Translations under genes and position numbers: made by a program
Notes under the pieces: generated by a model
Told to the model about the DNA's origin: nothing
Databases searched by the model: none
What the model saw: the letters and a program-made list of their open reading frames with translations, nothing else
From: RGIG7450 sp045648785
GTDB taxonomy: Bacteria; Bacillota; Clostridia; RUG12999
Direction of reading: 5' to 3'
DNA: 47,649 nt
NCBI GenBank assembly: GCA_045648785.1
Contig: JAZROP010000012.1
Coordinates: 1-47,649, forward strand
Shown here: positions 9,302 through 17,203 of the stretch, piece after piece
Layout of the letters: every line of letters begins with the position of its first letter
Position numbering within the stretch: position 1 is the stretch's first letter

Positions 9302-10048
9302 ATGAAAAAAATACTTAGTTTTGCTTTAATTCTTGTTTTATCCCTTTCATTTACTGCATTTGCCTCCGATTTTTCGATGATTTCCTCATCTGTTGATGAT
9401 GGAGCTACAGTAGTTTATACAAAAGAGGGAACAATTACACTTGGATTTAATGCAGCAGTTGGCACAGTAGCTGTTTCAGTAAAAAAAGACAATGCTGTTT
9501 TCAACGATTATCTTGCATCCATTAATGTAATAGATTCCACAAAAATTGATATTGCTTTTGATGCTGACCTTGCATATGGTTCTACATATGTGATTGATTT
9601 TGCAGAAACAAAGGATGAATCTGATGTTGCTGTTTCCGGTAAAACAAGCATTAGCTTTAAAGTTGAATCTGCTCCGGAAGTAGAAGTTTCATCCGTAGAG
9701 CTTATTTCAGGCATAAACTCGGGTAGCACAATTACTGTTCCTACAGACCTTGTTGCAAATGGTTCACTTCAGGGGTGGACAATCAATGTTACAAATAATG
9801 CTGCAGAAGCTAAAAATATTACAATTTTCTGCGGTATTTATGATGTAAACGGAACACTTAAAAAAGTTGTTTCTTCCGAAAAAACAGTAGCGGCTGAATC
9901 TTCGGATTCTATCGGTCTTGGTACAGTTATTCCTACAGCTTCCGATGCAGGCGTATCCTTCTCCGGCGGCTTTGCTAAATTGTTTGTCTGGAACAATGTA
10001 AACGACAAAAGTCCTTATGTTGCAGCACAGACATTTGATATTCAGTAA
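9302..10048 (+). CDS. Small secreted Ig-like protein
   Basis: 248-residue exported protein. A clear signal peptide (MKKILSFALILVLSLSFTAF, cut near AFAS) follows GGAGG 10 nt before the ATG. Residues ~25-120 resemble a Big_5 Ig-like domain (ITLGFNAAVGTVAVSV; LAYGSTYVIDFAETKD). Residues ~130-248 form another beta-rich domain similar in character to the C-terminus of the preceding protein. No cell-wall anchor, SLH or lipobox is present, so it is probably released or held by partner proteins. It is co-oriented with the two surface genes before it and the permeases after it. Confidence 0.72.
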   Translation: MKKILSFALILVLSLSFTAFASDFSMISSSVDDGATVVYTKEGTITLGFNAAVGTVAVSVKKDNAVFNDYLASINVIDSTKIDIAFDADLAYGSTYVIDFAETKDESDVAVSGKTSISFKVESAPEVEVSSVELISGINSGSTITVPTDLVANGSLQGWTINVTNNAAEAKNITIFCGIYDVNGTLKKVVSSEKTVAAESSDSIGLGTVIPTASDAGVSFSGGFAKLFVWNNVNDKSPYVAAQTFDIQ

Positions 10049-10060
10049 TTAATATTTAAA

Positions 10061-10139
10061 TTGCCGTTAATTTTAATGTGACTGACGGTGTGGGGGAGAG
10101 TGTAAGCCTCTTTTCCCGCGCGGCAGCCCTCTTCGGCAA
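10061..10139 (+). promoter_or_regulatory. Structured intercistronic region before the permeases
   Basis: Outer TTGCCG (10061-10066) can pair with CGGCAA (10134-10139), and an inner GGG-AGAG (10094-10100) with CTCT...CCC (10108-10117). It lacks a T run, so it looks more like an mRNA stability or attenuation structure than a terminator. This is a visual fold only. Confidence 0.35.
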
Positions 10140-10159
10140 AAATAACTTAGGAGGCAAAC

Positions 10160-11062
10160 ATGAAGTTTATTAAACAGGTAAAACAAAATGCACCACTTAT
10201 TTTTATGACAATTCCTGGCATCGTTTATTTTATAATGTTCTCATACATTCCGATGTTTGGTATTATCGTTGCATTTAAGAATTTTAACTTTGCACAGGGC
10301 ATCTTAGGCTCTCCTTGGGCAGGACTTAACAACTTTAAGTTCCTTATTATGTCCGGTGACGCATTCACAATTTTAAGAAACACAATTCTGTACTCGCTCT
10401 TTTCACTTATTGTTATTAAGATTATTGAGGTTTTCCTCGCAATCATGTACGATAGCTTATCAAAGAGCAAACTTAACAGATTTAACCAGACTGTTTCCAT
10501 TCTTCCGCACTTTTTGTCTTGGGTTGTTATTGCATACTTTGCTCAGGCTCTCCTTGATGCGGAAAGAGGTATCTTTAACCAAATTTTAGGTTCAGATATT
10601 CAGTGGTATTCAGAACCTAAATACTGGCCGTTTATCCTCATGGCTTTCCAGATCTGGAAAGCAGTTGGTTATGGTAGTATTATTTACTACTCAAACATCC
10701 GTGGTATAGACTCTGAACTTTATGAGGCTGCAAGAATTGACGGTGCTACATGGTGGCAGCAGGTTAAATATATAACCATTCCCCTTCTTCAGTCTATTAT
10801 CATTATCATGGTTATCATGGGTATCGGTGGTATTCTCCACAACGATTTCGGTTTGTTCTACAACCTTCCGAGAAACTCCGGTGCACTTTACTCAGCAACT
10901 CAAACACTTGATACATACATCTACAACGGCATTACTCTTGCCGGCGGTTCACTTGGTATGTCATCAGCGGCAAGCTTTTTCCAGTCAATGGTTGGCTTTA
11001 CTCTTGTTATTACAGCCAATGCAATTATCAAAAAAGTTTCGCCAGAAAATGCAATGTTTTAA
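10160..11062 (+). CDS. Sugar ABC transporter permease, LplB/YteP type
   Basis: 300-residue integral membrane protein of the MalF-like permease family with about six transmembrane segments. The cytoplasmic EAA loop is plain: YEAARIDGATWWQQVKY followed by ITIPLL, which docks the ABC ATPase. The N-terminal PGIVYFIMFSYIPMFGI is typical of the LplB/YteP branch, known from Bacillus to serve uronate- and rhamnogalacturonan-type oligosaccharide uptake. The start follows AGGAGG (10150-10155). It is paired with the next permease 18 bp downstream. No ATPase gene is nearby; a shared MsmX-type ATPase encoded elsewhere is usual for this family. Confidence 0.93.
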   Translation: MKFIKQVKQNAPLIFMTIPGIVYFIMFSYIPMFGIIVAFKNFNFAQGILGSPWAGLNNFKFLIMSGDAFTILRNTILYSLFSLIVIKIIEVFLAIMYDSLSKSKLNRFNQTVSILPHFLSWVVIAYFAQALLDAERGIFNQILGSDIQWYSEPKYWPFILMAFQIWKAVGYGSIIYYSNIRGIDSELYEAARIDGATWWQQVKYITIPLLQSIIIIMVIMGIGGILHNDFGLFYNLPRNSGALYSATQTLDTYIYNGITLAGGSLGMSSAASFFQSMVGFTLVITANAIIKKVSPENAMF

Positions 11063-11080
11063 TAAGGAGGATTGGGATAA

Positions 11081-12028
11081 ATGGAAGTTTCTACTACAGT
11101 TAATACTAAAAAGAAAAAAGTTAAGGACTTAACAGTTGATATTCCTATACTTGTTAAAATCCTCGCTTTTATTGCTACAACAGGTTTGTCTATTCTCTGT
11201 ATTGTTCCGATTTGGCTTACTGCTTCTATCTCTTTCACAGAAGAATATTCTCTTGCTAAAGACGGCTACGGTTTTATTCCGAAAGTATTCAGCACAAAAG
11301 CTTATGAATACATTTTTGAAAATGGCAGCATGATTTGGCAGGCGTATGGTGTTACAATCCTTATTACAGTTGTTGGTACCATTCTTACACTTGCAGTTAC
11401 ATGTATGTTTGCTTATGCAATCTCAAGAAGAGCATTCCCATGGGGTTATCAGCTTTCTTTCTTTGCATATTTTACGACCCTTTTCTCAGGCGGTATGGTA
11501 TCAAGCTACATCATTAACACCACAGTTTATCACCTTCGTGATAACCCGTTGATTCTTATAATTCATGGTGCTATCGGTGCGATGAACATACTAATTGTCA
11601 GAACTTATATGAAAACTTCAATTCCGGACTCTGTTATTGAGTCGGCGAAGATAGACGGTGCGGGAGAATTTCTTTGCTTCTACAAAATTGTTCTTCCCAT
11701 GGCGGTTCCTGTTCTTGCAACAATCGGTCTTATGAGAGCGGTTGGTATTTGGAACAACTGGAACACCGCATACCTCTATCTGCCTACAAACGAAGACTGG
11801 GCTCCAATCCAGCTCGTTCTTAAGAAGATTGAGAAAAACATTGAATACCTTGCAACCAACACCCAGTACTTATCAGCTGAGGAAGTTGAAAGGCTTCAAA
11901 AGGAACTCCCGTCCGACGGTTTCCGAATGGGTCTTACAATGATGGTTGCTATGCCTCTTGTAATTGCTTACCCCTTCTTCCAAAAATATTTTGTAAAGGG
12001 TATTACAGTTGGTGCAGTAAAAGGTTAA
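11081..12028 (+). CDS. Sugar ABC transporter permease, YtcP/LplC type
   Basis: 315-residue MalG-like inner-membrane permease, second half of the heterodimeric channel with the preceding gene. It has about six transmembrane segments and an EAA loop (ESAKIDGAGEFLCFYKIVLP). The C-terminus QKYFVKGITVGAVKG is characteristic of the family. AAGGAGG precedes the ATG. A strong terminator follows at once, so no extracellular solute-binding protein is encoded after it. None of the upstream secreted proteins looks like a type I binding protein either. The binding protein must be elsewhere, lost or replaced. Confidence 0.93.
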   Translation: MEVSTTVNTKKKKVKDLTVDIPILVKILAFIATTGLSILCIVPIWLTASISFTEEYSLAKDGYGFIPKVFSTKAYEYIFENGSMIWQAYGVTILITVVGTILTLAVTCMFAYAISRRAFPWGYQLSFFAYFTTLFSGGMVSSYIINTTVYHLRDNPLILIIHGAIGAMNILIVRTYMKTSIPDSVIESAKIDGAGEFLCFYKIVLPMAVPVLATIGLMRAVGIWNNWNTAYLYLPTNEDWAPIQLVLKKIEKNIEYLATNTQYLSAEEVERLQKELPSDGFRMGLTMMVAMPLVIAYPFFQKYFVKGITVGAVKG

Positions 12029-12039
12029 TGAAAAACTTA

Positions 12040-12066
12040 AAGCCGTCCATAAAGGACGGCTTTTTT
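12040..12066 (+). terminator. Terminator of the surface/permease operon
   Basis: A perfect 9-bp stem AAGCCGTCC/GGACGGCTT (12040-12048 with 12054-12062) has a 5-nt loop and a following T run. It lies between convergent genes. Confidence 0.93.
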
Positions 12067-12863
12067 CATATATTTTTTAAGTTTTGTTTGTTCTTTTGAA
12101 TAGAAAGTTCATATAAATAAAGCGGTGTAACAAGAGAAGTAATTTTACCTGTATTATTTCTTATTGCTCCTATAGAATTAACAGGTAATTTTCCGGCAGC
12201 ATCAAGTAGTGACATGGAGTCATCTATTATAAATATTGTTCCTTTCTCAAATTCTGAATGTTCAGCTGATGTTATTTCAACTACCGGATTGATTTGCCTG
12301 TCGGCAGAAAAAAACATAAATAAGCCAATATAAAGCAGGCTTATATTAAATGATGATATAAATAGAATTAATATGCCTAATAATGATATAATTAATCCAA
12401 AAACTTTACCCGAGAGTCGCATTATTTTTCTAAGCTTTTGTCGGTGAATATAATTTGAGAGAATTAAATATATTATATTTCCTCCGTCAAGAGGTTGTGC
12501 GGGGATGAAATTAACTAATGCTATTGAAAGATTAATTAATTTCAGTGTTTGAATATTTAACATGTTTGAAAAAAAGGCAATTATTAAACTCATTACTGGT
12601 CCGCCGCAAGATATTATAAACATTTTTTTTGGACTTGGGTTTTTTCCTGGAAAAACTATTTCAACGCCAAAACCGTGAAAGGTAAAATTTTCGGATTTAA
12701 TTCCGCATATCAAAGCAGCAATAATATGTCCGAGTTCATGAATTAGCACTGAAAAAATTATTATGAAAATATTAATTCCGGTAATTATAATAGATAGAGC
12801 GGCGGCTATGAGAAGTGTAAGCTCAATAATGTAGTTTTTGTGAAAACAAAAAAGTTTTGTCAT
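12066..12863 (-). CDS. spoIVFB: SpoIVFB-like M50 intramembrane metalloprotease
   Basis: 265-residue membrane protease of the site-2 family. The zinc site HELGH is at residues 42-46, and the third ligand motif PAQPLDGG carries Asp126. Several hydrophobic segments surround both. A C-terminal ~65-residue tail (FIIDDSMSLLDAAGKL...) resembles a short CBS-type domain, as in SpoIVFB. SpoIVFB frees pro-sigma-K in the mother cell during sporulation, so that role is the likely one. Other M50 proteases cannot be excluded. The start ATG overlaps the stop of the small upstream membrane-protein gene as ATGA, so the two are probably coupled. Confidence 0.8.
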   Translation of the reverse strand: MTKLFCFHKNYIIELTLLIAAALSIIITGINIFIIIFSVLIHELGHIIAALICGIKSENFTFHGFGVEIVFPGKNPSPKKMFIISCGGPVMSLIIAFFSNMLNIQTLKLINLSIALVNFIPAQPLDGGNIIYLILSNYIHRQKLRKIMRLSGKVFGLIISLLGILILFISSFNISLLYIGLFMFFSADRQINPVVEITSAEHSEFEKGTIFIIDDSMSLLDAAGKLPVNSIGAIRNNTGKITSLVTPLYLYELSIQKNKQNLKNI

Positions 12864-13117
12864 GGTTTGAAAATTTCAGCTCCGGCAGGGAGAACCGTTT
12901 CCTCACTGAAACGAGCTATTACTTCCGGAAGATTAACCGTTGTTGTAAGTATTTGTTTAGCATAATCATGTGGCGTCCTTCCATTTGGGAGCTTTGAGTC
13001 TTTGAATATCATAAAACTGCAAATTATTATAATTGAAAGTATAACCTGAATATAAAGCTTGCCGTTTTCTGGCTGATTTTTTCTGTTGCATCTGTTTCTT
13101 GATTTTCTAGCAGACAT
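12860..13117 (-). CDS. Small membrane protein coupled to the M50 protease
   Basis: 85 residues: a basic N-terminus rich in Arg, Lys and Asn; one transmembrane helix (about residues 22-40); then a ~45-residue external tail ending VLPAGAEIFKP. AAAGAGG lies 5-6 nt before the ATG. It overlaps the M50 gene by 4 nt. Position and topology match SpoIVFA, which holds SpoIVFB inactive, but the C-terminal LytM/M23 domain of SpoIVFA is missing. It may be a minimal SpoIVFA-like inhibitor. Sequence alone does not prove this. Confidence 0.7.
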   Translation of the reverse strand: MSARKSRNRCNRKNQPENGKLYIQVILSIIIICSFMIFKDSKLPNGRTPHDYAKQILTTTVNLPEVIARFSEETVLPAGAEIFKP

Positions 13118-13180
13118 TACAAAAACCTCTTTCCCTTTTTATTATAAGTATATTATAGATATTGATAATAAATGACGAAA

Positions 13181-13207
13181 AAACGGACGGTTTTTAACCG
13201 TCCGTTT
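13181..13207 (-). terminator. Terminator after rapZ
   Basis: A perfect 12-bp stem AAACGGACGGTT/AACCGTCCGTTT (13181-13192 with 13196-13207) has a 3-nt loop and is followed on the minus strand by a T run. The rapZ stop codon lies inside the stem. Confidence 0.92.
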
Positions 13208-14066
13208 AATTTGGTTTTGTATAATCGCGATGATTTTTAATAACTCTATAATTTTTGTCAGATAAAAATTTTGCTACAGCTTCAGCTATTGCAACACTTC
13301 GGTGCTTTCCGCCGGTACAACCTATTGCTATTATAAGCTGATTTTTACCCTCCTCAATGTAGTGTCCCATAAGGAAATCTAGCATATCATTAAGTTTATT
13401 CAAAAATATTCCCGTTTGAGAAAAAGAGAAAACATAGTTTGATACTTCACTGTCCAGACCTGTTTTTTCACGCAAATCATCAATATAATATGGGTTTGGT
13501 AAAAAACGCACATCAAAAACCAGGTCGACATCTATTGGTAAACCGTGTTTAAAACCAAATGACATAACTTCTATGACAATACCTTTATATGATGAATTGT
13601 CAGTACATATGGAGGCAAGCTCGTCTTTGAATTCTGCAGGGCTGAGTTTTGAAGTGTCTATTATAAATTTTGCACGGCTACGAACTTCAGAAAGAATTTC
13701 TCGTTCTTTTGTTATACTGTCTAGAAGTTCTCCGCCGGAAGAAAGTGGATGATTTCTGCGGTTTTGCTTATATCGTTTAACTAATGTGGAATCGCTTGCG
13801 TCAAGAAAAAGGATATCATATTTTATACTGTTTTTAGATAGTTCTTCTAGCGATTCAAAAAGCTGACCAAACATATCACCGCTGCGAAGGTCAATTACAA
13901 GAGCAATTTTATCAATTTTACCGCCAGAAGAGGTAAGAACTCGGGCAAATGCGGATAAAAGTGCAGGGGGCATATTATCTACGCAATAATATCCCATATC
14001 CTCAAGAGCGCGAATTGCACTACTTTTTCCAGCACCTGACATGCCTGTTATTATAAGAAAATCCAT
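13206..14066 (-). CDS. rapZ: RapZ/YvcJ nucleotide-binding protein
   Basis: 286-residue P-loop protein. Walker A GMSGAGKS is at residues 8-15, followed by the family signature DMGYYCVDNMPP. The C-terminal half has GCTGGKHRS, typical of RapZ. In Proteobacteria RapZ adapts RNase E to sRNAs that control GlmS. In Firmicutes (YvcJ) it hydrolyses GTP and its role is less clear. It is the last gene of the hprK-ROK-murB-rapZ cluster, with only a few bases between it and murB. The usual followers yvcK and whiA are not next to it here. Confidence 0.95.
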   Translation of the reverse strand: MDFLIITGMSGAGKSSAIRALEDMGYYCVDNMPPALLSAFARVLTSSGGKIDKIALVIDLRSGDMFGQLFESLEELSKNSIKYDILFLDASDSTLVKRYKQNRRNHPLSSGGELLDSITKEREILSEVRSRAKFIIDTSKLSPAEFKDELASICTDNSSYKGIVIEVMSFGFKHGLPIDVDLVFDVRFLPNPYYIDDLREKTGLDSEVSNYVFSFSQTGIFLNKLNDMLDFLMGHYIEEGKNQLIIAIGCTGGKHRSVAIAEAVAKFLSDKNYRVIKNHRDYTKPN

Positions 14067-14071
14067 ACAAA

Positions 14072-14965
14072 TTACCTCCTTCCGGTAAGCCTGATTTCTT
14101 CTTGAAGTTTAACACCGTATCTTATGTAAACGGATGTTTTTATATGTTTTATCAGTTCAATTACATCATTTGCAGTTGCTCCGCCTTTGTTGATTATAAA
14201 ACCACAGTGTTTTTCACTGACTTGTGCTCCACCTATCGAAAATCCGCGTAATCCGGAATCTTCAATAAGTTTTCCTGCAAAATGACCATCAGGTCTTTTA
14301 AAGACGCTTCCGGCGCTTGGAAATTCCAGAGGCTGTTTTAGTTTGCGCCTTGAGTTTAATTCGTGTATTTTTAATGAAATTTCTTCACGGTTACCGGGAG
14401 TCAGTTTAAATGATGCACCGAGAAGTATATCGTCTGTTGACTGAAATATACTTGAGCGATAACCAAAAAAGCACATATCTGGAGTGAGATCAATAATTTT
14501 ACCATCACGAAAAACACGTACAAAATCAACAATGTTTTTAATTTCACCATCATATGCTCCGGCGTTCATAAAAATTCCGCCGCCAACAGTTCCGGGAATT
14601 CCTGCCGCAAACTCAAGACCGGAAAGAGAATTTTTCGTTGCTTCTGAAGCAAGAACCGAAAGTTTTACGCCGCTATCTGCATATATACATTCACCGGAAA
14701 CTGTCATACAAGTGAGCTTTTCGGTTGAAATAACCCCACCATCAATACCTTTGTCAGACACAAGAAGATTTGAACCGTTTCCGATAACCATACAGGGGAT
14801 GGAATTGGATTTAAAGGCGTCTATTATTTTTACAAGTTCCTCTGTTGATTCGGGACAAATATAATAATCAGCATTACCACCAATTTTAAATGTTGTGTGC
14901 TTTGACATTGGCTCATTTATTAAGATGTTCTTTTCGTTAATTATATTTTTTAAAATATTAATCAT
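14072..14965 (-). CDS. murB: UDP-N-acetylenolpyruvoylglucosamine reductase MurB
   Basis: 297-residue FAD enzyme reducing UDP-GlcNAc-enolpyruvate to UDP-MurNAc in peptidoglycan synthesis. Seen: the FAD-binding TTFKIGGNADYY, IGNGSNLLVSDKG and GIPGTVGGGIFMNAGAYDGE; the catalytic serine segment PSAGSVFKRP; and the C-terminal HCGFIINKGGATANDV. Length and motifs fit the MurB form common in Firmicutes. Its ATG overlaps the upstream kinase stop as TAATG, implying coupled translation. It stands between the ROK kinase and rapZ, in a cluster tying sugar status to wall synthesis. Confidence 0.97.
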   Translation of the reverse strand: MINILKNIINEKNILINEPMSKHTTFKIGGNADYYICPESTEELVKIIDAFKSNSIPCMVIGNGSNLLVSDKGIDGGVISTEKLTCMTVSGECIYADSGVKLSVLASEATKNSLSGLEFAAGIPGTVGGGIFMNAGAYDGEIKNIVDFVRVFRDGKIIDLTPDMCFFGYRSSIFQSTDDILLGASFKLTPGNREEISLKIHELNSRRKLKQPLEFPSAGSVFKRPDGHFAGKLIEDSGLRGFSIGGAQVSEKHCGFIINKGGATANDVIELIKHIKTSVYIRYGVKLQEEIRLTGRR

Positions 14966-15918
14966 TAAACTACTCCGTTAGATCTTCCGAGCATTGATGC
15001 ACCGATAATTCCGGCATCATTGCCTAAAGATGCAATTTTTATTTCAGCAATATTAGAAAAACTTGCGCCATAAGCTTCTTTTTGGCAGTATTCTTTTATC
15101 TGATTTAAAAGATAATCGCCTTCTTTGCATATTGCACCGCCGATTGCTATCATCTCAGGTTGGAAAACATTAATTAAGTTGGTTATTCCAATGGAAATAT
15201 ATCTGATGTAATTATTAACAACTTTAAGTGCAGCAGAGTCACCCTGTTTCGCTGCATCAAAAGCCGTTTTTCCATTAACAGCACCAGACTCAGCAGCTAT
15301 TTTGTGCATAAGTGAGTCTTTGTTTTCTGCCATTGCCGCTTTTGTTTGCATTATGAGTGCGCTAACAGATGCATAAGCTTCCCAGCAACCCTTTCTGCCG
15401 CAACCACATTTTTCACCATTTTCATTTATTGAAATATGCCCAAGCTCAGCAGCTATACCATTAAAACCGGAAAAGATTTTACCATTTAAAATTATTCCAC
15501 CGCCAACACCTGTTCCAAGTGTTACCGCAAGGAAGCATTCCATTGGTTTTCCAATGTGATGATATTCTGCGAGCGCCGCAACATTTGCATCGTTATTTAA
15601 AAAAACGGGAACATCAATGTATTTATGAATTTCATCAACTATCGGTGCGTCGGTAAGGTTTATATTGGTACAATCTATAATTTTTCCATCAACAGGATTG
15701 CATATTCCCGGAATTCCAAAGCCAACACTTGAAATTTCATCTTTTGAAACACCGTTTTTTTTAATCAAATTATCGACCAGCAAACCCATATCATGTAAAA
15801 TTTCTGACGATTTACGGGTTGGTCCGGTGGGTACGGCATCTTTAAAAATAATCTTTCCAGAATCATCAACAATTCCGGCTTTTATCGACATTCCGCCGAC
15901 ATCTACACCTACATTCAT
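14965..15918 (-). CDS. glcK: ROK-family glucokinase
   Basis: 317-residue cytoplasmic sugar kinase, probably phosphorylating glucose with ATP. The N-terminal phosphate motif is VDVGGMSIKAGIV. The ROK zinc site appears as CGCGRKGCWEAYAS with the preceding ELGHI histidine. GTGVGGGII is the second nucleotide loop. No DNA-binding N-terminus is present, so this is an enzyme and not a ROK repressor. It overlaps murB and lies 15 bp after hprK. A ROK kinase beside HPr kinase and MurB hints at a shared response to glycolytic flux. The exact sugar (glucose, ManNAc or other) is not provable from sequence. Confidence 0.87.
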   Translation of the reverse strand: MNVGVDVGGMSIKAGIVDDSGKIIFKDAVPTGPTRKSSEILHDMGLLVDNLIKKNGVSKDEISSVGFGIPGICNPVDGKIIDCTNINLTDAPIVDEIHKYIDVPVFLNNDANVAALAEYHHIGKPMECFLAVTLGTGVGGGIILNGKIFSGFNGIAAELGHISINENGEKCGCGRKGCWEAYASVSALIMQTKAAMAENKDSLMHKIAAESGAVNGKTAFDAAKQGDSAALKVVNNYIRYISIGITNLINVFQPEMIAIGGAICKEGDYLLNQIKEYCQKEAYGASFSNIAEIKIASLGNDAGIIGASMLGRSNGVV

Positions 15919-15933
15919 TCGTTTACTCCAAGA

Positions 15934-16866
15934 TTAATTTTTTTGTTTTTCAAGAGCGTTATCTGTAAGCCGTTGATTAAGCTCGCGAGCAGCATTAAAT
16001 CCCATTCTTTTCTGACGGTTATTCATTGCAGCAACCTCAACTATTACTGCAAGGTTACGACCTTGCTTTACCGGAACAGTAATAGATGGAATGTTAATAC
16101 CCATTATTTCAACAGTTGAATCTTCAAGCCCTAATCTGTCATAACTGTAATCCTGACGCCAGGGTTCAAGATTAAGAACAAGATCAATTTTTTCACTATC
16201 CTTAACGGCACCCATACCAAATATGTTTCGGACATTTACAATGCCTATTCCGCGAAGTTCAATAAAATGACGAATCATTTCCGGTGATGAGCCAACAAGT
16301 GTTTTGTTTGACACCTTTTTGATTTCAACTGCATCATCTGCAACAAGCCTGTGGCCGCGTTTTAAAAGTTCTATTGCGGTTTCGCTTTTACCAACACCGC
16401 TTTCACCTAAAAGGAGGATTCCTTCGCCGTATACCTCAACGAGGACACCGTGGCGGGTAATTCGTTCGGCAAGCAAAACATTTAAGTTGGTTATAATATC
16501 GCTCAAAAAGCGACTGGTATGTTCGGGCGTTTTAAGAATTGGTATATTATATTTTTTTGCCGCTTCAAGCATTTCGGGAAACGGGTCTTGGTTTCTTGTT
16601 AAAATTACCGCAGGGAACTTTTTTGAAAAAAGCAAATCTATTTTATCTTTCCGCTCCTGATTGGAAAGTTGGCAAAGGTATGTCATTTCAACTTTACCAA
16701 TGATTTGAATACGGTCGGGGGAAAAATAGTCGTAAAAACCGGCAAGCTGCATACCGGGACGATTAATATCGGCACATTCAATGCTTATATTATCCATTTC
16801 GTCGGTATAATAAACCTTTTCCAGTTTGTGGCTTAAAATGATTTTTGAAAGTTCAACTGAAAACAT
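15934..16866 (-). CDS. hprK: HPr kinase/phosphorylase
   Basis: 310-residue bifunctional enzyme that phosphorylates and dephosphorylates Ser46 of HPr in response to ATP, glycolytic intermediates and phosphate, and so controls CcpA-dependent catabolite repression. Walker A GESGVGKS is at residues 154-161, preceded by the conserved RHGVLVEVYG. The family signature LRGIGIVNVRNIFG follows. AAGGAGG lies 7 nt before the ATG. It is the first gene of the minus-strand cluster and has its own promoter. Confidence 0.97.
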   Translation of the reverse strand: MFSVELSKIILSHKLEKVYYTDEMDNISIECADINRPGMQLAGFYDYFSPDRIQIIGKVEMTYLCQLSNQERKDKIDLLFSKKFPAVILTRNQDPFPEMLEAAKKYNIPILKTPEHTSRFLSDIITNLNVLLAERITRHGVLVEVYGEGILLLGESGVGKSETAIELLKRGHRLVADDAVEIKKVSNKTLVGSSPEMIRHFIELRGIGIVNVRNIFGMGAVKDSEKIDLVLNLEPWRQDYSYDRLGLEDSTVEIMGINIPSITVPVKQGRNLAVIVEVAAMNNRQKRMGFNAARELNQRLTDNALEKQKN

Positions 16867-16896
16867 ATTCTTACCTCCTTATAATGTATCATATAT

Positions 16897-16925
16897 ATTA
16901 TATATTGTATTTGTAAAAAAGTAAA
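16897..16925 (-). promoter_or_regulatory. Promoter of hprK
   Basis: Minus strand: -35 TTTACT (16920-16925) and consensus -10 TATAAT (16897-16902) with a 17-bp spacer, about 30 bp before the start codon. Confidence 0.65.
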
Positions 16926-16965
16926 TATATTTTTCTTAGGTTTTTTATATTTTTAATTTTTATTC

Positions 16966-16994
16966 TTGAAAAAAAGGCTATATAATGATATAAT
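16966..16994 (+). promoter_or_regulatory. Promoter of the hairpin leader and four-helix-bundle gene
   Basis: -35 TTGAAA (16966-16971) and consensus -10 TATAAT (16989-16994) are separated by exactly 17 bp. Predicted initiation near 17001 falls in the loop-proximal part of the first hairpin, so nearly the whole repeat array would be transcribed as a 5' leader of about 200 nt. Confidence 0.75.
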
Positions 16995-17188
16995 GATTTC
17001 ATCGAAGATGAAATCGTCGATATGAATTCTTGCGAATTCTCGATATGTCATAAATGACTCGATATGTGCTTCACACTCGATATGTCGCTGATGCGACGAA
17101 AATTCATATCATATCGAGTTTTAGCATAGCGAAAACATATCGATTTTGCGGAAGCAAAAATATCTAGCAAACGGAGTTTGCATATCGA
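16995..17188 (+). repeat. Array of short hairpins separated by TCGATATG / CATATCGA
   Basis: Exact TCGATATG copies lie at 17017, 17040, 17059 and 17077 (start positions). Exact reverse complements CATATCGA lie at 17110, 17136 and 17181, with weaker copies near 17105 and 17160. Between or beside them stand eight small stem-loops with unrelated stems: 16995-17015 (9 bp, GAA loop), 17024-17039 (GAATTC, TTGC loop), 17047-17058 (GTCAT), 17065-17075 (TGTG), 17084-17097 (GTCGC), 17118-17136 (GTTTTAGC, one mismatch), 17144-17159 (TTTTGC, GGAA loop) and 17167-17181 (GCAAAC). The separators flip orientation once, near 17097, so first-half separators can pair with second-half ones into a many-branched structure. 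The array ends 3 nt before the ribosome site AAAGGAG (17191-17197) of the next gene. Confidence 0.9.
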
Positions 17189-17203
17189 CAAAAGGAGAAC
17201 AAA

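Noticed and set aside
17017..17188. A CRISPR-like array (regular short repeat with variable spacers)
   Set aside because: The repeat is only 8 bp, the spacers are 8-26 nt and mostly self-complementary, the repeat flips orientation midway, and no cas gene is present.
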